Source: a virus. From it: 64,000 nt of DNA. The translations under genes and the position numbers were made by a program. Location: positions 1-64,000 of IMG/VR virus record IMGVR_UViG_3300017763_004709; one strand, given 5' to 3'. The first letter of the stretch is position 1. Every line of letters begins with the position of its first letter. Under the pieces are notes generated by a model. That model was not told where the DNA came from. It ran no database searches and saw only the letters and a list, made by a program, of their open reading frames with translations. Below, one piece after another: positions 58,778 through 64,000 of the stretch.

Positions 58778-59110
58778 ATGCTAGCTAATATTACTAATCT
58801 AAACACAGAATATTCTGATTGCACTATTTTAATAGATCCAAGCGATTCTTGGACTACAGATAAGACTATATCTGTTCTATTGTCAAGACTTTTAGCTAAC
58901 TACTCAGAGTATTGCGAAGAATATCCTAGCGATTTTTCTTCTTTAGAAGAGTGGAAAATGGAAGTTAACTATCATTCAGATTGTTTAAGTGAGTATTTTT
59001 ATTGTCAAGAATCAGATAATGCTGAGTTTGAAGCAATTCTTAAAGACACTAAAAAGTCTTTTAAATTTATCTCTGAATATTTAGAAGATTTATGGATAGT
59101 TAACGAATGA
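58778..59110 (+). CDS. Acidic hypothetical protein, 110 aa
   Basis: Strongly acidic and rich in Ser, Tyr and Glu (EYCEEYPSDFSSLEEWK). Unrecognised. GAGGAAA precedes the ATG; the stop overlaps the phosphomannomutase start as ATGA. Confidence 0.55.
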   Translation: MLANITNLNTEYSDCTILIDPSDSWTTDKTISVLLSRLLANYSEYCEEYPSDFSSLEEWKMEVNYHSDCLSEYFYCQESDNAEFEAILKDTKKSFKFISEYLEDLWIVNE

Positions 59111-59823
59111 CTGCTATAATATTTGATGTAGACGGTACTCTTACAGACCCTAGAGAAAAAATAGATCCTTTCTTTTTACAAGAACTTGTAGGATTATCTA
59201 TGTCTTATAGTATTTATTTAGCTACAGGAAGCGACTACGTTAAAACAGAAGAACAACTAGATACGTGGTTTTTAGAGAACATAATTTCCTATAGTTTTAA
59301 TTGCTCAGGAAACTCTGTATGGCAAAAAGGACAAGAAGTATATAGAGAAGACTGGATTACTCCTACCGAAGTATTAGATTGGCTTAACAGTGAACTAACT
59401 GAAAGTACTTTTGAACACAAGACAGGGTTTCATTTTGACAAAAGACCTGGTATGCTAAACTTTAGTATAGTTGGAAGAAATGCTACACCTCTACAAAGAG
59501 TATTATATTCTGAGTTTGACAAAAACACTAAAGAAAGGTTAAACTTATCTATAAAGTTTAATAATGCTTTTAAAGATAAATATAATATTACAGCACAGAT
59601 TGCCGGAAGAACTGGTTTTGACATATATAGAGACGGTAAGGATAAGAGTCAAATATTAGATTACTTTGAAAATATTCCTATATTATTTTTTGGCGATGAC
59701 ACTCAAGAGGGCGGTAATGATCATACGTTAGCTAAAGCTATCGAAGAAAGAAACAATAAAGAAGATAAAGTATTTAAAGTATCTTCTCCTTCTGAAACAA
59801 GATATTTAGTTTCTCTTCTTTAA
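59107..59823 (+). CDS. Phosphomannomutase, eukaryotic-type HAD
   Basis: A 238-residue HAD phosphatase-fold enzyme. It starts IIFDVDGTLTDPREKI (both catalytic Asp), has RPGMLNFSIVGRNA (the substrate-binding loop of PMM) and ILFFGDDTQEGGNDHTLA near the end. This is close to the PMM2 type rather than bacterial ManB. It interconverts mannose-6- and mannose-1-phosphate for GDP-mannose. It supports the phage sugar genes. Confidence 0.85.
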   Translation: MTAIIFDVDGTLTDPREKIDPFFLQELVGLSMSYSIYLATGSDYVKTEEQLDTWFLENIISYSFNCSGNSVWQKGQEVYREDWITPTEVLDWLNSELTESTFEHKTGFHFDKRPGMLNFSIVGRNATPLQRVLYSEFDKNTKERLNLSIKFNNAFKDKYNITAQIAGRTGFDIYRDGKDKSQILDYFENIPILFFGDDTQEGGNDHTLAKAIEERNNKEDKVFKVSSPSETRYLVSLL

Positions 59824-59837
59824 ACACTTGTTTAAGA

Positions 59838-60011
59838 TGAGGGGCTGGTCAAGTGATGCCAGTAAACCATAAAAATCACTATGGGTTATGTTAAACTATC
59901 CTATCCGAAAAAAATTGTTTAACCACTATTCTGCTAGTGTAACTAAGTCCGTTATTTCGGAAACGGCAGCAGATAAAAAGGCGTTCTAACTTATAGTAAG
60001 AGCGCCTTTTT
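59838..60011 (+). ncRNA. Structured RNA with pseudoknot and kissing loops
   Basis: No coding frame. AGTGAT (59852-59857) pairs with ATCACT (59875-59880) and CCAT (59867-59870) with ATGG (59881-59884), forming an H-type pseudoknot. TTAAAC (59891-59896) pairs with GTTTAA (59917-59922). TCTGCT (59930-59935) pairs with AGCAGA (59968-59973). The loop sequence CCGAAA (59905-59910) is complementary to TTTCGG (59955-59960), a six-base kissing contact. The RNA ends in an intrinsic terminator. No known family was recognised. Confidence 0.6.
59975..60011 (+). terminator. Intrinsic terminator
   Basis: A 13-pair stem AAAAAGGCGTTCT / AGAGCGCCTTTTT with one G-U pair and an 11-base loop. Confidence 0.9.
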
Positions 60012-60038
60012 ACTTTTTTAATTATAAGGAAAATATAA

Positions 60039-60617
60039 ATGTCTACCGTACATAAGATATTAAAAAATGCGTTAAAAAACATGAACTATGTAGGCTCCGG
60101 GTGTTATGCTGCTGCTTTTGATAGTAATAAAGAAATAGTTAAAATAGGAGCAGATATATTTGACCCTTATTTATATTATCTAAGAGAAATAAAATCATTA
60201 AAAAATACACATTTTCCTAAATTTCATAGTTTATATGTAGATAACTATAATGAGTTTTATACTGTAAAGCTAGAGAAACTATATCCTTTAAATGATAAAC
60301 AACTTAAAGATTACGAACAACTATACGACTGGGCAGTAAAAGGAGAAGATAAACCTTGTTGGGCTAGTGAAGAGCTAGAAGAAGCTGTTAATAAGATAGT
60401 AGATTTAGCAGATGTAATATCTTTACAACCTTCAGAGGATTTAGAGTATGAAGGGCAGACAGGAGATTGTAGATTAGACCTTCATGAAGCCAATGTAATG
60501 AGTCGATCTGATGGGACATTAGTATTTACAGATCCTCTTTCAGATGCCCAAATGTTTGATGCCCCTGCTATAGAAGAGTGGATAGATGACTATCTTTATT
60601 ATACCAATAAAAAGTAG
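60039..60617 (+). CDS. Protein kinase-like fold protein
   Basis: A 192-residue protein. The N-terminus YVGSGCYAAAFDSNKEIVKIG looks like a glycine-rich loop and lysine strand. Near 150-160, RLDLHEANVM and LVFTDP look like the catalytic HRD-like and DFG-like stretches. It could be a minimal kinase acting on a protein, sugar or drug-like substrate. Such genes in phages may phosphorylate host proteins. The fold call comes from motifs. Confidence 0.6.
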   Translation: MSTVHKILKNALKNMNYVGSGCYAAAFDSNKEIVKIGADIFDPYLYYLREIKSLKNTHFPKFHSLYVDNYNEFYTVKLEKLYPLNDKQLKDYEQLYDWAVKGEDKPCWASEELEEAVNKIVDLADVISLQPSEDLEYEGQTGDCRLDLHEANVMSRSDGTLVFTDPLSDAQMFDAPAIEEWIDDYLYYTNKK

Positions 60618-60625
60618 TTTTATTC

Positions 60626-60654
60626 TTGCTTATTACTTATTTTAATAGTATTAT
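60626..60654 (+). promoter_or_regulatory. Promoter of the tRNA cluster
   Basis: TTGCTT, 17 bases, TATTAT ending six bases before the ATG at 60661. It would drive a leaderless mRNA continuing into tRNA-Arg and the cluster. Confidence 0.65.
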
Positions 60655-60660
60655 GATTAT

Positions 60661-60813
60661 ATGATGAAAAAACAAATAAAATTTAATATAAAATCTGTAG
60701 AAGATTTACATAAACAAATGAATGAGTGGGTAGATGCAAATCTACCTATAGAAGAGATAAATAATACTAACTTAGCGGCTACAATGCTAAAAAGTATAGG
60801 AATAAAAGTATAG
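60661..60813 (+). CDS. Small protein, 50 aa, upstream of tRNA-Arg
   Basis: An ATGATG start leads a 50-residue frame (KFNIKSVEDLHKQMNEWVD, then TNLAATMLKSIG). Its TAG stop shares its last base with the first base of tRNA-Arg. Unrecognised. Confidence 0.5.
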   Translation: MMKKQIKFNIKSVEDLHKQMNEWVDANLPIEEINNTNLAATMLKSIGIKV

Positions 60814-60889
60814 GTCTCTTAGCTCAGCTGGATAGAGCAAGTGCCTTCTAAGCACTAGGTCTCAGGTTCGAATCCTGAAGAGATCACCA
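60813..60889 (+). tRNA. tRNA-Arg (TCT)
   Basis: Acceptor GGTCTCT / AGAGATC, anticodon TCT in CCTTCTAAG, T-loop GGTTCGAATCC, and encoded CCA. It reads AGA, a codon much used in this AT-rich genome. Confidence 0.95.
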
Positions 60890-61072
60890 AGATAGGCAAA
60901 GGGGAAAGCCTAGCGATTTCGCTAAACGTACCCAACAAAGGTCCTAGACATGGAAGAGTGGCCCTCTAGTCTAGTCCGGTATAAGCACTGGTACCGCATA
61001 ACCCAGTCGGTTGCTGCATACGTCAAATGCAGATACGTGGGGAGGCACTGCAGAAAGCCTCCCCACCGATTC
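60890..61072 (+). ncRNA. GC-rich structured RNA with two pseudoknots
   Basis: Visibly richer in G and C than the surroundings. Helices in order: TAGGC (60893-60897) with GCCTA (60908-60912), crossed by GGG (60902-60904) with CCC (60931-60933). A small AGCG / CGCT hairpin lies inside. CTAGAC (60944-60949) pairs with GTCTAG (60969-60974), enclosing AGAG / CTCT. CGGTA (60977-60981) pairs with TACCG (60992-60996), crossed by ACTGG (60987-60991) with CCAGT (61003-61007). CTGCAT pairs with ATGCAG (61014-61032). A perfect ten-pair GTGGGGAGGC / GCCTCCCCAC lies at 61037-61066. It sits between tRNA-Arg and a small gene. Family unknown. Confidence 0.65.
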
Positions 61073-61106
61073 TATAGAGTTATATCTATGTAACAAAGGA
61101 TACACT

Positions 61107-61265
61107 ATGAGAAGAGGTACTAAGCCTAACCCCATAGATTATATTAAAGTAAGAATAGATCTACTACGTGAAGAAAAGAAAAAAAACGAAGATAATACTG
61201 CTCACTTAGTATTAGATAAAGCAATTTATGAGTTAAGTGTTGTTTTAGATCTTCTAATAAGATAG
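61107..61265 (+). CDS. Small hypothetical protein, 52 aa
   Basis: ATG 61107 with AAAGGAT upstream. Basic, then helical (KPNPIDYIKVRIDLLREEKKK). A longer frame starting at 61011 runs through the structured RNA and was not accepted. It lies 12 bases before tRNA-Asn. Confidence 0.55.
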   Translation: MRRGTKPNPIDYIKVRIDLLREEKKKNEDNTAHLVLDKAIYELSVVLDLLIR

Positions 61266-61277
61266 TAGTTATACTAT

Positions 61278-61352
61278 TCCGGCGTAGCTCAGTGGTAGAG
61301 CAGTTGACTGTTAATCAATTGGTCGTAGGTTCGACCCCTACCGCCGGAGCCA
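61278..61352 (+). tRNA. tRNA-Asn (GTT)
   Basis: Acceptor TCCGGCG / CGCCGGA, anticodon GTT, T-loop GGTTCGACCCC, encoded CCA. Confidence 0.95.
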
Positions 61353-61357
61353 AATTA

Positions 61358-61433
61358 GGGTCTGTAGCTTAGTGGTTAAAGCTGCCCGCTCATAACGGGT
61401 AGATCGTAGGTTCGAATCCTACCGGACCCACCA
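61358..61433 (+). tRNA. tRNA-Met (CAT)
   Basis: Acceptor GGGTCTG / CGGACCC, anticodon CAT in GCTCATAAC, T-loop GGTTCGAATCC, encoded CCA. The mispaired initiator end is absent, so elongator Met is likely. Ile with a modified CAT cannot be excluded. Confidence 0.88.
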
Positions 61434-61436
61434 TAT

Positions 61437-61508
61437 ATGGGTGAAGTGTTAATGGTTGCACATCGGATTCCAAATCCGAAAGACAGAGTTCGATTCTTTG
61501 CACCTATG
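61437..61508 (+). tRNA. tRNA-Trp (CCA)
   Basis: Acceptor ATGGGTG / CACCTAT, anticodon stem TCGGA / TCCGA with loop TTCCAAA giving anticodon CCA, T-loop GTTCGAT, discriminator G. The next bases are CCC, so CCA is not encoded, unlike the other tRNAs here. Confidence 0.85.
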
Positions 61509-61525
61509 CCCAAAGGAATATTAGT

Positions 61526-61750
61526 ATGTATACAGTAGAATTTGATCATGATGAAGTAATTATAACTATATTAGACGACTCAGGAAGTTTACCAGATCTA
61601 ATAATAAATAGTTATGACGATGGAGTATACATTACTCAAATGGATGAAGATGGTGATTATGATGATATACTTAACATAACTCCAGAAATGTGGCAAGAGT
61701 TGATTTTAGCTATAAACAGCTCAGAAGGAGCTTATGTTATAAAGAGATAA
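61526..61750 (+). CDS. Acidic hypothetical protein, 74 aa
   Basis: ATG 61526 with AAAGGAAT upstream. Very acidic protein (DGVYITQMDEDGDYDD, ITPEMWQELI). A similar protein is familiar from cyanophages and other marine phages, with unknown role. The stop codon directly abuts tRNA-Leu. Confidence 0.6.
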   Translation: MYTVEFDHDEVIITILDDSGSLPDLIINSYDDGVYITQMDEDGDYDDILNITPEMWQELILAINSSEGAYVIKR

Positions 61751-61834
61751 GCCCGCGTGATGGAATGGTAGACATAACAGACTTAAAATCTGTGGCCGCA
61801 AGGCGTGCCGGTTCGAGTCCGGCCGCGGGTACCA
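61751..61834 (+). tRNA. tRNA-Leu (TAA)
   Basis: Acceptor GCCCGCG / CGCGGGT, anticodon TAA in CTTAAAATC, long class II variable arm (GGCCGCAAGGC), T-loop GGTTCGAGTCC, encoded CCA. Confidence 0.95.
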
Positions 61835-61974
61835 ACCAGCGTGACAACTACGCACTCAAATATACTCCGGACTCTGTATTGGTTGAGAAATAGTTGTACT
61901 TGTAAGTCGTACTTTGTAGAGTATTTACTTATTATCTGAGGGGGTTATATAAGTAAACATTCCAAAGAGCGACC
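61835..61974 (+). other. Transcribed region after tRNA-Leu without a supported gene
   Basis: 140 bases between tRNA-Leu and a strong terminator. Contains a GCGT / ACGC hairpin, AACCA / TGGTT pairing and a repeated GTACTT. Short frames exist but have no ribosome site. May be another small RNA or simply a trailer. Confidence 0.3.
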
Positions 61975-62013
61975 ACAGCCCTCCTAGTTTTTTATACTAG
62001 GAGGGCTGTTTTA
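61975..62013 (+). terminator. Strong intrinsic terminator of the tRNA cluster
   Basis: Perfect 13-pair stem ACAGCCCTCCTAG / CTAGGAGGGCTGT followed by TTTTA. Confidence 0.93.
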
Positions 62014-62037
62014 CATCTAAACTTAATAAAATAAAAT

Positions 62038-62066
62038 TTAACATTAGTCATAAATAATGATACTAT
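62038..62066 (+). promoter_or_regulatory. Promoter, TTAACA-17-TACTAT
   Basis: Ends 12 bases before ATG 62079; no good ribosome site lies in between, so the leader is very short. Confidence 0.55.
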
Positions 62067-62078
62067 AGAGTATATAAA

Positions 62079-62567
62079 ATGTTTACAAAACAACAAATTG
62101 AAGAATTAGTAGAATTACTAGTGACGCTGGATTCTAATACAAAAATATATCTAGGCTGCGATTCTGTAACTTACTTTAAAAATAATAGAAAAAAAGCAAA
62201 ATATGCTACGGTACTTATAGTACATAAAAATAGTAAAAATGGTTGTAAATTATTCTCTAATACCTCTTATGAAGTAGATTATGATTTAAAAAAAGACAGA
62301 CCTAAAATGAGAATGATTTATGAGGCTAGAAAAGTTTGTGAATTATATATACAAGTAGCGCCTTTTATAGATGAGTTTGATATAGAAATACATTTAGATA
62401 TAAACACAAATCCTAAGTTCGGATCTAATTGTGCTGCATCGGAAGCCGCTGGATATATTTTAGGTATGACAGGCATCACACCAAAATTAAAACCTTTTGG
62501 TTTTGCAGCGAGCTACGGTGCAGATAGTGTAGCCAAAGGTAGAGGAGTAGTTATTGTACCACACTAG
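62079..62567 (+). CDS. YkuK/DUF458 RNase H-like protein
   Basis: A 162-residue protein. IYLGCDSVTYFKN, MRMIYEARKVCEL and IHLDINTNP are conserved acidic blocks, and FGFAASYGADSVAKG closes the domain, as in the DUF458 (YkuK) family with an RNase H-like fold. A nuclease role is predicted but not established for the family. It has its own promoter after the tRNA terminator. Confidence 0.8.
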   Translation: MFTKQQIEELVELLVTLDSNTKIYLGCDSVTYFKNNRKKAKYATVLIVHKNSKNGCKLFSNTSYEVDYDLKKDRPKMRMIYEARKVCELYIQVAPFIDEFDIEIHLDINTNPKFGSNCAASEAAGYILGMTGITPKLKPFGFAASYGADSVAKGRGVVIVPH

Positions 62568-62802
62568 AATTAAAAATCTAGAAATCTTTAATAAGAGACT
62601 TCTAACTATGATGAAGGATTATTCTATCTCTCTTAGAGAAGCTCTAATGTGGGATCACGAAGGTTTTGGTTTCTTAACTCTTGATGATTATCTGATAGTA
62701 AACGGAGTTACTTATACAAATGACAAAGAGTTCTATATTAGAATACTTATTAAAAAAACTCCTGATATAACTTTATCTGAGCTAACAGAGGATGACAAAT
62801 GA
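62554..62802 (+). CDS. Hypothetical protein, up to 82 aa
   Basis: Open from a TTG at 62554 overlapping the YkuK-like gene; an ATG at 62608 would give 64 residues (MMKDYSISLREALMWD). Contains LREALMWDHEGFGF. Unrecognised. Stop overlaps next start as ATGA. Confidence 0.5.
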   Translation: MYHTRIKNLEIFNKRLLTMMKDYSISLREALMWDHEGFGFLTLDDYLIVNGVTYTNDKEFYIRILIKKTPDITLSELTEDDK

Positions 62803-63131
62803 AAATAAATACTCACGGTTTTGAAAAAGAAGAAAACGAGCATGATGTCATTGATAAAGGAGATAACTATGTACGATGGGGTATTACTCCTCGCGCTGTT
62901 CAAAGTGAGTGGGTAAAAAAACTAAAAAATAAAGCAGGAGAAGAGTGGAAATCTAGATGCACAGAACATTATGCGTGGAAAGCTGCAGAATACATTGAGT
63001 TTTTAGAAAATAAAGTACAACAGCAATTACTTAAGTCTGATGCCTTTATTGGTACTGATTACCCTCTTCAAGAAAGATATCATGAATATCTACTAAGAAA
63101 AACTAAAGAACAAAAAAATATATTTGACTAA
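62799..63131 (+). CDS. Hypothetical protein, 110 aa
   Basis: Charged helical protein with GDNYVRWGITPRAVQSEWV and WKSRCTEHYAWKAAEYIEFL. Unrecognised; the second half looks like a short helical bundle. Coupled to the previous gene by ATGA. Confidence 0.55.
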   Translation: MKINTHGFEKEENEHDVIDKGDNYVRWGITPRAVQSEWVKKLKNKAGEEWKSRCTEHYAWKAAEYIEFLENKVQQQLLKSDAFIGTDYPLQERYHEYLLRKTKEQKNIFD

Positions 63132-63165
63132 TGCCTAAGAAGAGTATATTATAAAGAATACAAAA

Positions 63166-63687
63166 ATGACATCTTACTATATTGATATATTAGTACCTTC
63201 TGTTTCTTTAAAAGAAGTTTCCAGCACGACTATCGAAGACACAACGAGTAACTGCCTTTTTGAAGATAAAAAAGTGGTTATTTTTTCCGTGCCAGGAGCT
63301 TTTACTCCTACTTGCTCCTCTAAACAAGTACCTGATTTTGATAAAGAGTATGAACAATTCATTAAATTAGGTATTTCAAATATATATTGTATATCTGTAA
63401 ATGACCCTTTTGTAATGAGTAATTGGTACTCTCATCTAGACATTAATAGTATAAAATTTATATCTGATTATAGTAGTTCTTTTACTAAAGAATTAGGTAT
63501 GTTAGTAGACAAGAGTCATCTAGGTATGGGAATGAGATCTTGGCGATATGCCGCCCTCATAGACAATATGTTAGTAAAAGCTTGGTTTGAAGAACCAGGT
63601 CGTAACATATTAGGATCTTACAAAGATCCTTATGGAGAAACTTCTCCAAAGAAAATACTAGAATATTTAAAAATAAATATGAAATAA
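63166..63687 (+). CDS. Peroxiredoxin, Prx5 family
   Basis: A 173-residue thiol peroxidase. VIFSVPGAFTPTCSSKQVP holds the peroxidatic Cys (about residue 48) with the required Thr and Pro. CISVNDPFVMSNWYSHL follows, and MRSWRYAALIDN has the conserved Arg. It destroys hydrogen peroxide and uses glutaredoxin or thioredoxin for recovery. It pairs with the inactive relative at 52056. Complete and with all key residues. Confidence 0.92.
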   Translation: MTSYYIDILVPSVSLKEVSSTTIEDTTSNCLFEDKKVVIFSVPGAFTPTCSSKQVPDFDKEYEQFIKLGISNIYCISVNDPFVMSNWYSHLDINSIKFISDYSSSFTKELGMLVDKSHLGMGMRSWRYAALIDNMLVKAWFEEPGRNILGSYKDPYGETSPKKILEYLKINMK

Positions 63688-63720
63688 CAGGAATCAAACC
63701 TGTATATAAGGAAAATTATT

Positions 63721-64000
63721 ATGAATCGTTTATCACAAACTTTATTAACTACTACAGCTATTAGCTGTATGGCTTTTTCTGCTTTAGCTAATCCTATTAC
63801 AGGTAGTGTAGAAGTAGAATTAAAAGAAAATTCGTCAGACAAATGGGCGTCAACTACTACTTTAGGAGCTTCTATGTCCTCAGAAGGTTCAGCTTTTGGA
63901 GGCTTTAATATAGAGTCTGTAGACGGTGCTACTTTTGCTTTAGACGAGTGGAATCTAGGAACTACCGTGGGTGAAGTAAGTGTGTCTTTAGGAAACCAAG
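63721..64000 (+). CDS. Secreted or outer-membrane protein (3' partial)
   Basis: AAGGAA precedes ATG 63721. The first 24 residues are a signal peptide (LLTTTAISCMAFSALA, cleavage before NPITG). The mature part alternates polar and hydrophobic residues with many Gly, Ser and Thr, as in beta-barrel or porin-like proteins. The frame continues past the window edge. Possible envelope protein made during infection. Confidence 0.6.
   Translation, partial: MNRLSQTLLTTTAISCMAFSALANPITGSVEVELKENSSDKWASTTTLGASMSSEGSAFGGFNIESVDGATFALDEWNLGTTVGEVSVSLGNQ

Noticed and set aside
59838-60011. A second tmRNA fragment
   Set aside because: It shares GGGGCTGGTCA with the tmRNA region, but has no CCA end, no T-arm and no tag frame.
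60890-61072. Group I intron or small self-cleaving ribozyme
   Set aside because: I could not find the conserved P, Q, R and S elements of group I introns, nor the hammerhead core; no split gene or tRNA surrounds it.
61011-61106. N-terminal extension of the 61107 gene
   Set aside because: It overlaps the paired stems of the structured RNA, and the ATG at 61107 has a proper ribosome site.
61690-61893. Open frame running through tRNA-Leu, ending RDNYALKYTPDSVLVEK
   Set aside because: It crosses a tRNA gene and has no ribosome site. The tail recalls a tmRNA tag, but no acceptor-like GGGGC pairing is present nearby.
1-64000. CRISPR array, integrase, transposase or insertion sequence
   Set aside because: No regular repeat-spacer pattern, recombinase motif or terminal inverted repeat was seen on either strand.

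Overview
The window is a 64 kb internal piece of a large, AT-rich (about 30% GC by eye), tailed double-stranded DNA phage genome. The tail-tip genes (L, K, I and J types) are of the phage lambda kind, which implies a long flexible tail. The replication set is virus-encoded: an A-family DNA polymerase, primase, DnaB-type helicase, T5 D10-type helicase, gp46/gp47-type nuclease, single-stranded DNA-binding protein and flap nuclease. Three features point to an alphaproteobacterial host, probably a low-GC marine one (inference): a circularly permuted two-piece tmRNA, DUF1127 proteins, and a small protein resembling the aa3 oxidase subunit IV of alphaproteobacteria. No integrase, repressor, transposase or CRISPR array was seen, so a lytic lifestyle is likely.

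Layout. (1) 1-9.1 kb, plus strand: tail tip and fibre genes. (2) 9.1-11.26 kb, plus strand: spanin pair and small membrane proteins, ending at a terminator shared with the convergent block. (3) 11.3-14.0 kb, minus strand: glutaredoxin-like protein, GroES, ThyX, flap nuclease and a PD-(D/E)XK nuclease. (4) 14.1-15.9 kb, minus strand: a self-contained cassette of seven overlapping small genes, with its own promoter and terminator, encoding pseudoazurin, a DoxX-like membrane protein, an oxidase-subunit-like peptide and DUF1127/DUF3563 proteins. (5) 16-34 kb, minus strand: tRNA-Thr, ribonucleotide reductase, recombination and replication genes, helix-turn-helix regulators and a PC4-like protein. 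(6) 34-41.4 kb, minus strand: glycan genes, then the permuted tmRNA, ribosomal protein bS21 and small proteins. (7) 41.5-64 kb, plus strand: many short, probably early operons. These hold a SleB-type hydrolase, RecB-like nuclease, PhoH, a run of Lys-rich mini-proteins, a SET-domain protein, heptose-type sugar activation genes, UV endonuclease, redox proteins, NAD-dependent ligase, HSP20, methyltransferases, phosphomannomutase, five tRNAs and two highly structured non-coding RNAs.

How it fits together. Ribonucleotide reductase, ThyX and glutaredoxins supply deoxynucleotides. bS21, tmRNA and six tRNAs adjust host translation. Glycan genes on both strands probably modify the virion or the host surface. 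Genes are tightly coupled, commonly by TAATG or ATGA overlaps. Promoters of the form TTGNNN-17-TATTAT/TAATAT recur on both strands, and several sit so close to the start codon that the mRNA would be leaderless.

Best candidates for new biology: the phage-borne two-piece tmRNA, the electron-transfer cassette at 14.1-15.9 kb, and the structured RNAs at 59.84-60.01 kb and 60.89-61.07 kb. All family calls come from reading motifs by eye; no database search was run.
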